From positions 1 to 33,011 of the forward strand of contig CALUDO010000010.1 in NCBI GenBank assembly GCA_943914835.1: a stretch of 33,011 bases of DNA, in the 5' to 3' direction. Source of the stretch: an uncultured Eremococcus sp. GTDB taxonomy: Bacteria > Bacillota > Bacilli > Lactobacillales > Aerococcaceae. The translations under genes and the position numbers were made by a program. The notes beneath the pieces were generated by a model, which saw only the letters and a list, made by a program, of their open reading frames with translations, had not been told where the DNA came from and ran no database searches. Each line of letters starts with the position of its first letter. Positions within the stretch are counted from its first letter, which is position 1. Below, piece by piece: positions 7,786-14,873 of this stretch.

Positions 7786-7863
7786 GTCTACCCTAAAAGA
7801 AGTCTTTTAAAAAAGGCAAGTGTGAATATCTTATGATTTTTTTGATAAGAAATCGGCTTATGT

Positions 7864-7892
7864 GATTTTGTAAAGCAAAATCAGTGTATAAT
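7864..7892 (+). promoter_or_regulatory. Candidate upstream promoter with inverted repeat, facing sortase
   Basis: A TATAAT at 7887-7892 is preceded by a perfect inverted repeat, GATTTTG (7864-7870) and CAAAATC (7876-7882), which occupies the place of the -35 box. If used, it would give a leader of about 150 bases before srtA. Confidence 0.35.
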
Positions 7893-7991
7893 GGGTTAAA
7901 GTAAACTTGAAACTAGGAATACTGAATAAACAGACTTATACAAGACCTAAAAGACAGAGATGATTTTAATATGTGAATGTTGTGAAGTCTG

Positions 7992-8000
7992 TGGTATAAT
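7992..8000 (+). promoter_or_regulatory. Extended -10 promoter of srtA
   Basis: TGG followed by TATAAT (7995-8000) is an extended -10 element 46 bases before the srtA start. The -35 region is poor (TGTGAA). Together with the elements at 7742-7785 and 7864-7892, this accounts for most of the divergent 500-base gap between the ATPase and srtA; nothing else coding is visible there. Confidence 0.55.
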
Positions 8001-8046
8001 TTCTAATCGTAAGCTTTAAAATAAGATAGAGGAGTGACTGATTGAC

Positions 8047-8814
8047 ATGGCAAGACAACAGACACGTAGTGAGATTCACGGTTCACGCCGGTCGCGTAAG
8101 AACAAGTCTAAGAAAAAAGGGAAAGTATCAAAGTGGAGACTGGTTTTAGGTTCTTTATTAATTATCTTGGCCTTGGCCTTATTCGCGGTAAATCCTATTA
8201 AAGATTACTTAATTGGTCAGCGGACGCAGGTCAATACCGTGGGGAATTTATCAAGGGAACAAATCGAAGCCAACCAAAATCGAGATGTTAGTTTCAATTT
8301 CGCCGATGTTTCAACCATTGATGCCTTTGATGTTATTTCGGATGGAGTAAATCCGAATGACCTGCCTGTGATAGGTGGTATCGCTATGCCGGAATTAAAG
8401 ATGAACCTTCCTATTTATAAGGGGACATCTAATGAGGGTATGTACTATGGTGCCGGGACCTTGAGCCCTGACCAAGTCATGGGACAATCCAATTATGCCC
8501 TAGCTAGTCACCATTCTAAACACCATGACCTCTTGTTTGCCCCCTTGCTCAATGCCAAAGAAGGCCAAACCATCTACCTGACAGATTTAGATAAGGTCTA
8601 TGAATATAAGGTTGATAGCGTCTTTGTCGTCGATCCATCGGCTATGGATGTGCTTAACCCGAGCGACCAAGCTAAGGTCACTCTGATTACCTGTACCTCC
8701 GACCTTGCGAATCGATTAATCGTTCAGGGAACCCTCCAAAAAACGGTCGATATCCAAGAGGCTGATCAGGATATGATTGAAGCCTTTGAATTGCCACAAA
8801 CAACGGCTGCCTAA
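8047..8814 (+). CDS. srtA: Class A sortase
   Basis: A membrane-anchored cysteine transpeptidase that cleaves LPxTG-type signals and links surface proteins to peptidoglycan. The 255-residue protein has a very basic cytoplasmic start, one membrane segment (about residues 35-55, LVLGSLLIILALALFAV) and an extracellular sortase fold. The catalytic triad is visible as His155 in ASHHSKHHD, Cys216 in LITCTS and Arg223 in ANRLIVQG. The acidic, Gln-rich C-terminus is short. GGAG lies 12 bases before the ATG, a slightly long spacing, but no better in-frame start exists. It is monocistronic and followed by a strong terminator. No protein in this window carries a recognisable LPxTG signal, so its substrates are elsewhere, consistent with a housekeeping sortase. 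Confidence 0.95.
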   Translation: MARQQTRSEIHGSRRSRKNKSKKKGKVSKWRLVLGSLLIILALALFAVNPIKDYLIGQRTQVNTVGNLSREQIEANQNRDVSFNFADVSTIDAFDVISDGVNPNDLPVIGGIAMPELKMNLPIYKGTSNEGMYYGAGTLSPDQVMGQSNYALASHHSKHHDLLFAPLLNAKEGQTIYLTDLDKVYEYKVDSVFVVDPSAMDVLNPSDQAKVTLITCTSDLANRLIVQGTLQKTVDIQEADQDMIEAFELPQTTAA

Positions 8815-8832
8815 TAAATTTTTATAGAAAAT

Positions 8833-8879
8833 CCCCTTGAATTTCTGGATTGGTTCCCAGATATTCAAGGGGTCTTTTT
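8833..8879 (+). terminator. Terminator after srtA, possibly bidirectional
   Basis: CCCCTTGAAT (8833-8842) pairs with ATTCAAGGGG (8863-8872), with further pairing inside, then TCTTTTT. On the minus strand the stem is followed by ATTTTC, so it may also terminate the azlCD transcript. Confidence 0.9.
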
Positions 8880-8910
8880 CTATAGTTCCCACTACTTGGT
8901 TCATGCAAGT

Positions 8911-9237
8911 CTATAGGAGGCCTTGTACAAGCACCATATATATCACGGTCCCACCGGCAATTGAAAGTAAGGCATTGCCCTGCCAGCGGTGAAGAAGATA
9001 AATGCAAGAGATAGCTATGATTTGGGGAAGGTCAAAGGGATAGACGGTTAAGGAAGTGTCTTTGAGGGCATAGACTACTAAAAGAGCAATCGCTGCCATA
9101 GGAAGGACCTGGCCTAGGTATTGGATAAAGGCTGGGACTGGTTTGTGGGGACGAAAGATTAGAAAAGGAAGGAAACGGATAGTAGCCGTCGTGACTGCCA
9201 TAATCAAGATAGTTACTATACTTTCGGCATTAGTCAT
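8911..9237 (-). CDS. azlD: Branched-chain amino acid exporter small subunit, AzlD family
   Basis: A 108-residue membrane protein with four hydrophobic segments (SIVTILIMAVTTATIRFLPF; MAAIALLVVYAL; IIAISCIYLL; GGTVIYMVLVQG). The TIRFLPF motif and overall size fit AzlD, the small partner of AzlC in branched-chain amino acid export (AzlCD of B. subtilis gives 4-azaleucine resistance). The gene starts inside the last codons of azlC, so the ancestral pair was translationally coupled. The reading frame is intact, but its partner is broken by frameshifts. This AzlD is therefore probably not functional as an exporter unless another AzlC is encoded elsewhere. Confidence 0.85.
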   Translation of the reverse strand: MTNAESIVTILIMAVTTATIRFLPFLIFRPHKPVPAFIQYLGQVLPMAAIALLVVYALKDTSLTVYPFDLPQIIAISCIYLLHRWQGNALLSIAGGTVIYMVLVQGLL

Positions 9238-9927
9238 GGGGGCTGCCCCCTTGCCGGTAGAATTGATAGGTAAAGTAGATAATAATCAGCACCATAGCTG
9301 GAATCATAAATTGATCTGGACCGAATAAGATGAGGCTAATAATTGAGGCGATAAGTCCTGCCATAGCGGGGCTATAATCAGCAGAGGATTGTACTTGGTC
9401 TAGGAAGATAGTTACAAATAGAGCCGTTAAAACAAAGTCAATTCCTTCACTATTAAAAGGAAGGTAGTTACCTAGACCTAAGCCAAAAAGGGTTCCTAAA
9501 GCCCAGTAACTATAATTCAGAGCGGATATTCCTGCAAAAAGGAAGAAGGGTTCAAATCGACTGGTACCTGGTTGGTGACTACGAGAGAGAAGGTCTCATC
9601 AGTTAAGCCAAAAATAGCACTTGCTTGGCGCCTGGGCGAAGTCCCTGATATTTCTCAAGGAGAGTAATCCCGTAGAAGAGCATACGGGCCGATACCATGA
9701 GAGATAAGAGCAAAATGCCTAGCGGGTCAAAAGCGGTTTGAAGAACTGAAATCGCTGCGAATTGAAGGGTCCCCGAATAGATGAAGAGACACATGAGCAA
9801 GGTCATCAAAGGGGAGATTCCTTGACTGCTGGCAAAAATACCAAATGAAGAACCTAGAAACAAGTATCCGGTCATCACGGGCAGGGTTCTTGGGACAATA
9901 TTTTTTAAAAGAGTGTATATTAGACAA
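9230..9927 (-). pseudogene. azlC: Broken azlC (branched-chain amino acid exporter large subunit), three frameshifts
   Basis: Read across frames, the minus strand encodes a complete AzlC-like protein of about 230 residues in four pieces. The first is a start SNIHSFK (TTG at 9927). The second runs from NIVPRTLPVMTGYLFLG through LFYGITLLEKYQGLRPGAKQ. The third is AIFGLTDETFSLVVTNQ, and the fourth runs from SRFEPFFLFAGISALNYSYW to the stop near 9230. The joins are a probable extra base in a six-A run (plus 9901-9906), an apparent one-base loss near 9610-9630, and another near 9558-9575. The longest surviving open piece is 9603-9878. Conservation of sense on both sides of each break shows recent decay, though clustered sequencing errors could mimic this. 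A TATAAT lies upstream at 9948-9953. Confidence 0.85.
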
Positions 9928-10044
9928 GGTCCCTTCTATAGTGTTAGATTATAATTAAATGAGAATATGTCTTAAATTCTAACTGGAAAAAGATTTAAGG
10001 TTAATATTGCAAGGTATATTTATTTATTTTAGGGTAAAGTCAGT

Positions 10045-10050
10045 TATAAT
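10045..10050 (+). promoter_or_regulatory. -10 element for the ECF S-component operon
   Basis: TATAAT lies 36 bases before the ATG at 10086. The matching -35 region (ATTTAT) is weak. The AT-rich gap 9928-10085 shows no riboswitch that I recognise. Confidence 0.45.
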
Positions 10051-10085
10051 AAGTAAAGATGATTATAAGAAGAAGGAGTATTATT

Positions 10086-10688
10086 ATGAAGACTTATACA
10101 AATTCAAAAACACGTGAATTAGTTCTTGTAGCTATTTTCATGGCCATCATCACCCTGCAAAGTTGGGTTCCTGCCTTAGGTTATATTATGTTGCCAACGA
10201 TTTCTTTGACGATTGTCCATATCACAGTGATTGTGGCAGCGGTTCTAGTATCCACTAAGGCTGGTTTAGCGATTGGTTTTGTTTGGGGCTTGAATTCTCT
10301 CTTAAGAGCTGTCTTTACTGCCTCGCCCTTTGAACGTCTTATCTTTCAATCCCCTCTGGTATCCATTCTTCCTCGGATGATTATGCCCCTTCTAGTTGGT
10401 TCCCTAGCAGCCTACCTATATAAGAAAGAAGTCAAGACACCAGTCTTGGGGTTAGTAACCGGGCTAGCTGGCAGTCTATTGAATACAATCTTAGTCCTAG
10501 GGGCAATCGGTCTCTTTAAGGGGGCTGAATACGCTTCGGGAATGGCTATTGAATCAGATACCTTATGGAAAGTTCTGGGAGGACTAGTGGTAGCCAATGG
10601 ATTGCCTGAAACAGTTATGTCGGCCATTGTGACGCCTCTTATCTTAGTGGCTCTGAATCGGTTTAGCTATCGCAGAAAGCAGGCTTAG
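10086..10688 (+). CDS. ECF transporter S component (substrate-binding membrane subunit)
   Basis: A 200-residue, six-helix membrane protein with the hallmarks of energy-coupling-factor S components. It has an N-terminal TRELVLVAIFMAIITLQSW helix with the small-residue face used to dock EcfT, then LTIVHITVIVAAV, KAGLAIGFVWGLNSLLRA and LVSILPRMIMPLLVGSLAA. It works with EcfA1/A2 and EcfT, which are not in this window, so it belongs to the shared-module (group II) type. The closest families I can suggest are the pantothenate or pyridoxine-type S components. The substrate is unproven. The start at 10086 has AAGGAG seven bases upstream. Only one base separates its stop from the next ATG, so the phosphatase is translationally coupled. 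Confidence 0.85.
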   Translation: MKTYTNSKTRELVLVAIFMAIITLQSWVPALGYIMLPTISLTIVHITVIVAAVLVSTKAGLAIGFVWGLNSLLRAVFTASPFERLIFQSPLVSILPRMIMPLLVGSLAAYLYKKEVKTPVLGLVTGLAGSLLNTILVLGAIGLFKGAEYASGMAIESDTLWKVLGGLVVANGLPETVMSAIVTPLILVALNRFSYRRKQA

Positions 10689-10689
10689 A

Positions 10690-11532
10690 ATGTTACCTAA
10701 ATTAATTGCAATTGATTTGGATGAAACCCTTTTGCGGTCGGATAAGACCTATGACCGAGACCGGTTTAAAGCTGTGTCTGCTGCCTTTTTAGAAGCTGGT
10801 AGTCTCTTGGCCATTGTGACGGGGAATTCCTACCATAAAATTGAAGATTTCTTCGATGAACAAGAAAGGCAAAGCTTCTATTTTGCCTGTGATAATGGCA
10901 ACTATATGGTTAAAAATGAACAAGCGGTCTATCAGAATGCGATTCCAAGAAAGATTTTTGCTGACTTAGTAGATTATTTGCAGGATCAAGCAGACCTCCA
11001 TCCTTTAGTTAATGTGGGGACCCACGCCTACTATGACAGCGCCAATCGAGACTTTGCTCCGCTTTTTAAGATGTATAACCGTCGAATTGAAGAGATTCCC
11101 CACTACCATGAGATACCAAGCCATGAAAGTGCCACTAAAATTGCTATTCATGCCACCATGACCTTGGCAGAAATGAAAGTCGTCGCTCAATATATTAATG
11201 ATCATTTTGATCATGTAAAGGCGGTGACGAGTGGAGATGCCTGGATTGATATTAATAGTGACCAGGGAGGGAAAGGGGCTGCTCTTCGTTATTTGCAAGA
11301 TAAGTATCATATTCTCCCTCAAGAGTCGCTTGCTTTCGGGGATTCTCTCAATGACCTCTCCATGATGGAAGAGGTAAAGTATAGTCTGGCCATGGAGAAT
11401 GCAGACTCCGATTTACTTGCTAAATGTTCTTATCAGATTGCAAGCAATAATCAACAAGCTGTGATTGCTATCCTGGAAGAAATTCTATCCCAAGGGTCAT
11501 GTGATTTTCTGGATAATTCTTATGCACTGTAA
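10690..11532 (+). CDS. HAD-superfamily (Cof-type) phosphatase
   Basis: A 280-residue cytoplasmic hydrolase of the Cof/YidA branch. Motif I is AIDLDETLL with nucleophile Asp9 and acid/base Asp11; motif II is the TGN after LLAIV; the motif III lysine is in GGKGAALRYL; motif IV is FGDSLNDLSMM. The large C2-type cap lies between motifs II and III. Such enzymes dephosphorylate sugar phosphates, pyridoxal phosphate or flavin precursors. Tight coupling to a vitamin-type S component suggests a role in trapping or processing the imported compound, but that is inference. The gene follows the S component by one base and precedes an unknown small protein by 17. Confidence 0.9.
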   Translation: MLPKLIAIDLDETLLRSDKTYDRDRFKAVSAAFLEAGSLLAIVTGNSYHKIEDFFDEQERQSFYFACDNGNYMVKNEQAVYQNAIPRKIFADLVDYLQDQADLHPLVNVGTHAYYDSANRDFAPLFKMYNRRIEEIPHYHEIPSHESATKIAIHATMTLAEMKVVAQYINDHFDHVKAVTSGDAWIDINSDQGGKGAALRYLQDKYHILPQESLAFGDSLNDLSMMEEVKYSLAMENADSDLLAKCSYQIASNNQQAVIAILEEILSQGSCDFLDNSYAL

Positions 11533-11549
11533 TAAAAAGGAGGGAAGTC

Positions 11550-11888
11550 ATGGCTAAAAAGAAAGGACGCTCATCAAGAGCCAACCAGTCCGAAGAAATG
11601 GAACGGATTGATATTTTCTATATTCCTAAATCCATGGCTGACATGTACCGGGTTCTAAGACAATCAGTCTTAGAAGAAGTTGAAGCATGGGCTAGAGCCC
11701 ATTTCGACCGAGTTGATCGTATTCAAGATGAAGACCAAGGTGAGACCATTGTCGCAGAGACCGCGGCTGAGCCTAACTTTTCATATCCTTTGAATCCTAA
11801 CAATATTTCTCAGGCTCAAAAGGCGCGTGACAAAGGACAATTAGAAACCTATCTTGAATCTTACTATGAAGAACATTCACAAGCGTAA
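11550..11888 (+). CDS. Uncharacterised 112-residue protein
   Basis: I do not recognise a family. The first dozen residues are very basic (MAKKKGRSSRAN), followed by a predicted helical core (ERIDIFYIPKSMADMYRVLR, then VLEEVEAWARAHF), and a long acidic, Gln/Glu-rich tail. There is no signal peptide or membrane segment, so it is presumably cytoplasmic; the basic start could bind nucleic acid. Translation is well supported by AAAAAGGAGG six bases before the ATG. It is the third gene of the S component-phosphatase operon, 17 bases after the phosphatase. No terminator is visible immediately downstream, where a fresh promoter for the CsbD gene begins. Confidence 0.75.
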   Translation: MAKKKGRSSRANQSEEMERIDIFYIPKSMADMYRVLRQSVLEEVEAWARAHFDRVDRIQDEDQGETIVAETAAEPNFSYPLNPNNISQAQKARDKGQLETYLESYYEEHSQA

Positions 11889-11891
11889 ATT

Positions 11892-11920
11892 TTGCGTTTT
11901 AAAGACTTTAACTTTATACT
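11892..11920 (+). promoter_or_regulatory. Promoter of the CsbD-like gene
   Basis: TTGCGT (11892-11897) and TATACT (11915-11920) are 17 bases apart, giving a transcript that starts about 20 bases before the AAAGGAGG at 11936-11943. It resembles a sigma-A promoter, not the sigma-B type that drives csbD in B. subtilis. Confidence 0.65.
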
Positions 11921-11948
11921 AGTCTTATTAATTCTAAAGGAGGAATTT

Positions 11949-12152
11949 ATGATGAATGAAAATAAATTTGAAGGAAAACTTAAAGAAGGTTTAGGCAAGC
12001 TAACTGGAGATAAGGGAACTGAAACAGAAGGTAAAGCACAAAATGCTACGGGTAAAGCTCAAGAAAGCTTTGAAGATGTAAAGAAATCTGTTGAAGGTGC
12101 CATTGATGGCATTAAAGATAGCCTAAATGGTGATAAAAAAGAAGATAAATAA
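11949..12152 (+). CDS. CsbD-family stress protein
   Basis: A 67-residue hydrophilic, Lys/Glu/Gly-rich protein starting MMNENKFEGKLKEGLGKLTG, the signature of the CsbD family, with repeated KA-x-NATGKAQESF segments. Members are general stress-induced small proteins, thought to be largely unstructured or helical; the molecular role is unknown. Two adjacent ATGs (11949 and 11952) follow AAAGGAGG by five and eight bases; either may be used. The gene has its own promoter and terminator. Similar short Gly/Lys/Glu proteins are abundant in stressed lactic acid bacteria. Confidence 0.88.
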   Translation: MMNENKFEGKLKEGLGKLTGDKGTETEGKAQNATGKAQESFEDVKKSVEGAIDGIKDSLNGDKKEDK

Positions 12153-12184
12153 GATGGCTTAAGTCATTAGACGATTATTTACTA

Positions 12185-12217
12185 AACACCCTTTCTTACT
12201 GGAAAGGGTGTTTTTTG
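12185..12217 (+). terminator. Terminator after the CsbD-like gene
   Basis: AACACCCTTTC (12185-12195) pairs with GAAAGGGTGTT (12202-12212), followed by a run of T. Confidence 0.9.
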
Positions 12218-12242
12218 TCTTCATTTATTGGCTTAGGTTAGT

Positions 12243-12248
12243 TATAAT
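12243..12248 (+). promoter_or_regulatory. -10 element for the MATE transporter
   Basis: TATAAT 33 bases before the ATG at 12281. Transcription from it would begin near 12255, which argues against using the ATGs at 12257 or 12260 because their ribosome binding site would not be in the transcript. Confidence 0.5.
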
Positions 12249-12280
12249 GAGGAGCGATGATGAAGAGGGGTGTGACAGTC

Positions 12281-13621
12281 ATGGAGGAGAAGAGTTTCAA
12301 TCAGCAAGTCCTTTCAATTGCGATTCCAGTGGCCTTGCAGAATTTGATTGTATCAATGCTGAATACTTTGGATACGATGATGATTTCGTCCTTGGGAGAT
12401 GCAGCCATTGCTGGGGTGGGCTTAGCTAATCAGTTGTTTTTTGTCTTTACCTTTATATGCTTTGGGATTAACACAGGGTCGTCTGTGATTATTTCTCAAT
12501 ACTGGGGTAAGCGAGACCGGCGGAATGTACAACGTGTGAATAGTTTAGCTCTGATTCTGAGTATTGTCTTGGCTTCTGTCTTTACCCTGGTGGGGTTTGC
12601 CTTCCCAAGGCAATTGATATCTTTGATGATCCAGGATCCAACAGTGGTTGAGGCTGGAGCGACCTATTTAGGGGTGGCTATTTTCTCCTATATTGTTACA
12701 GCTATTTCTTTTTCTTTGGCGTCGACCTTACGGTCGACAGGGAATCCCCGAACTCCCTTGGTGGCTTCTATTATTTCCTTCTTTGCCAATGCTTTCTTTA
12801 ATTACGTTTTTATCTTTGGAAAACTAGGTTTCCCAGAATTTGGCGTGGCTGGAGCAGCTATTGGAACCATTATTGCTCGAATTATTGAATTGACAATTAT
12901 TGTTTATGTTATTCATACCTATGATGGTCCCTTACGTGGGTCAATGAAATCTTCGCTAGATTTTGATGGGGTCTTCGTACGTAAGTATTTTGTGACGGCT
13001 TTACCTGTGATTGTTAATGAAACCTTCTGGTCCTTGGGGCAGGTCATGTATAATATTGCTTATGCCATGATTGGAACTGAGGCGGTGGCAGCGACTCAAG
13101 TCTGTGTAGCCATTCAAAATATTGTCTTTGTCATTGTTAGGGGACTAGGGAATGCAGCGTCGATTATGATTGGTAACAAAATTGGGCAAGGTTTCTTCGA
13201 AGAAGTATACCATTATGCCATTCGTTTCCTTAAGTTAGCTCTTGTCACAGGGCTTGTGATTGGCTTGATTGTTGCCTTGACGCCGGACTATAGCCTGGCT
13301 CTCTTTGGTAATTTGAGCCCAGCAGTTCGACAAATAGCCAGTCAATTATTAAGAGTGATGGGGCTGGTCTTTATAGTAAAGGCAATGACTTCAGTAATTG
13401 TCGTGGGGATTTTACGAGGAGGTGGCGATACCAAGTTTGCTATGTTCTTGGATATGGGAACCTCCTGGTTAATTGGGGTTCCCTTGGCCTTTCTGGGAGC
13501 AGCTTTTTTCCAATGGCCCATCCACTATGTTGTGGCTTTGGTATCCCTAGAAGAAGTAGTGAAGGCGATGATTGGACTTCATCGGGTGCAGACCAAGGCC
13601 TGGATTCGAAATGTTACTTAA
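12281..13621 (+). CDS. MATE-family multidrug/toxin exporter
   Basis: A twelve-helix secondary transporter of the MATE family, using an ion gradient to expel drugs or metabolites. The start MEEKSFNQQVLSIAIPVALQ is typical. Internal repeats are seen, with LVSMLNTLDTMMISSLGDAAIAGVGLANQ in the first half and the corresponding VNETFWSLGQVMYNIAYAM and TEAVAATQV in the second. The conserved IRSTGNP-type loop appears as LRSTGNPRTPL. I prefer the ATG at 12281 (GAAGAGGGG ten bases upstream). An in-frame ATG pair at 12257/12260 would add eight or seven residues and has GAGGAG in front, but would be almost leaderless from the visible promoter. It is monocistronic with a perfect terminator after it. Confidence 0.93.
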   Translation: MEEKSFNQQVLSIAIPVALQNLIVSMLNTLDTMMISSLGDAAIAGVGLANQLFFVFTFICFGINTGSSVIISQYWGKRDRRNVQRVNSLALILSIVLASVFTLVGFAFPRQLISLMIQDPTVVEAGATYLGVAIFSYIVTAISFSLASTLRSTGNPRTPLVASIISFFANAFFNYVFIFGKLGFPEFGVAGAAIGTIIARIIELTIIVYVIHTYDGPLRGSMKSSLDFDGVFVRKYFVTALPVIVNETFWSLGQVMYNIAYAMIGTEAVAATQVCVAIQNIVFVIVRGLGNAASIMIGNKIGQGFFEEVYHYAIRFLKLALVTGLVIGLIVALTPDYSLALFGNLSPAVRQIASQLLRVMGLVFIVKAMTSVIVVGILRGGGDTKFAMFLDMGTSWLIGVPLAFLGAAFFQWPIHYVVALVSLEEVVKAMIGLHRVQTKAWIRNVT

Positions 13622-13655
13622 GGCTTGCCTGATTATGTAGAAATGAATGTATTTG

Positions 13656-13685
13656 AACCAAGGAAGCTAGCTTCCTTGGTTTTTG
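13656..13685 (+). terminator. Terminator after the MATE gene
   Basis: A perfect 26-base palindrome (13656-13681: AACCAAGGAAGCT and its complement) runs into a T tract ending at 13684. No clear promoter was found in the rest of the gap before 13816. Confidence 0.9.
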
Positions 13686-13815
13686 TAATGAATGGGTGTT
13701 TTTGTGTAGAATGGTGGTAGGCAATAAGCGGGCTGTCTCTTTTTATAGGAGGGGCTTGCTAGAAAGACATCGACTCAAAAAATAATATGTTTAGTGACTA
13801 GAGAAAGGGGCAGGC

Positions 13816-14697
13816 ATGAAGTTTTTAAAGTATCTTTTAATAATTTTTTTGATTGTGACTGCCAACAATGGGCAGGTTATTTCTGGTGATCCCATAGCTA
13901 GTTATAGCCTGGGGCTTCAAAATCAAAAGATTGTAGAAGGACAGGATTATTATTACCAAGACTACCATGTCAAATATGAAGATAGAAACTTGTGGGGACG
14001 TCTATACCGCCCTAAGTTAGCGGAAGGGCCCCTGCCGACGATTATTTATGTCCATGGCTATGGATCATCCTACCGGTCAGGAGTCCCTTATGCTGAGTAT
14101 CTAGCGGGTATGGGTTATGCTGTTTATGTCTTTGATTTTGTTGGGGGCAGTCCGCGAAGTCATTCTGGCGGGTCCCCCTTAGAGATGTCGGTTGAAACTG
14201 AGGCCAATGATTTACAAGAAATCATTGACCAATTAATAGGGGAAGACTTCGTAGATAAGAAGAATGTCTTCTTACTTGGATCTAGTCAGGGGGGTTATGT
14301 TTCTACCCTGGTGGCGAGTCAGCGAGAGGATATTAAAGCCCTAGTTCTACTGTATCCTGCCTTTGTTTTGGGTAATTTAGTTCAAGACCTCCTGGGTAAG
14401 GAAGAAGCTCCAGCAAGTTTTCGTTTCTTAGGGATGGATGTTGGCAAGCGGTATGCCGATGCCCTCCTTTCTATTGATATTAATGCCAGTATCCGCAGCT
14501 ACCATAAGCCGGTCTTAATGCTCCACGGGGCCTCAGATAAGATTATCCCCATTTCCTCATCTTACCAAGCCCTGGAACTCTTTCCAGATAGTGATCTTGT
14601 GGTCTTTGAAGGTGCTGGTCATGGTTTTGACAAGGTCACCCGCCAGAAGGCCATTGAGAAGATAGTCACCTTCTTAGATAAGTATGTCCAACCCTAG
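13816..14697 (+). CDS. Exported alpha/beta hydrolase (esterase-like)
   Basis: A 293-residue serine hydrolase with a hydrophobic N-terminus (KYLLIIFLIVTANNG) that looks like a signal peptide or membrane anchor, so it probably acts outside the membrane. The oxyanion-hole loop VHGYGSSYR, nucleophile elbow GSSQGG (Ser157), acid HGASDKIIP (Asp241) and GAGHGF (His269) make a complete triad. The FDFVGGS...EMSVETEANDLQEII pattern resembles the Est1E/LJ0536 cinnamoyl- or short-chain-ester hydrolases of gut bacteria, although those are usually cytoplasmic. Substrate is unproven. GAAAGGGG lies upstream of the ATG. It seems monocistronic; downstream, AGACTT-CACA-AAGTCT near 14726-14741 is only a weak hairpin. 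Confidence 0.85.
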   Translation: MKFLKYLLIIFLIVTANNGQVISGDPIASYSLGLQNQKIVEGQDYYYQDYHVKYEDRNLWGRLYRPKLAEGPLPTIIYVHGYGSSYRSGVPYAEYLAGMGYAVYVFDFVGGSPRSHSGGSPLEMSVETEANDLQEIIDQLIGEDFVDKKNVFLLGSSQGGYVSTLVASQREDIKALVLLYPAFVLGNLVQDLLGKEEAPASFRFLGMDVGKRYADALLSIDINASIRSYHKPVLMLHGASDKIIPISSSYQALELFPDSDLVVFEGAGHGFDKVTRQKAIEKIVTFLDKYVQP

Positions 14698-14833
14698 GTT
14701 TAAAGAAATGTTTTGTAGCAATAGACTTCACAAAGTCTGTTTATATAAGTTGTAATAAGTGTGCTATTAATCCCTGTTAAACCCTTTATCAAATAATCTT
14801 ATAGCTGTATCGTTTCTTATTTGTGAAAGGGTG

Positions 14834-14842
14834 TGTTATGAT
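14834..14842 (+). promoter_or_regulatory. Extended -10 promoter of the NADH oxidase gene
   Basis: TGT precedes TATGAT (14837-14842), an extended -10 element about 31 bases before the ATG, with a weak TTCTTA 17 bases upstream of the -10. A TTGTGA half-site lies between, but the other half expected for a Rex site is missing. Confidence 0.5.
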
Positions 14843-14873
14843 AGTCTCGTACTGAAAACGAGGAGGAAATTAA

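Noticed and set aside
14726..14741. A terminator after the alpha/beta hydrolase
   Set aside because: AGACTT-CACA-AAGTCT is a short AT-rich hairpin followed by GTTTATAT, too weak to call a terminator.
14819..14836. A Rex site in the nox promoter
   Set aside because: Only the left half TTGTGA is present; the right half reads GTGTTA and not TCACAA.
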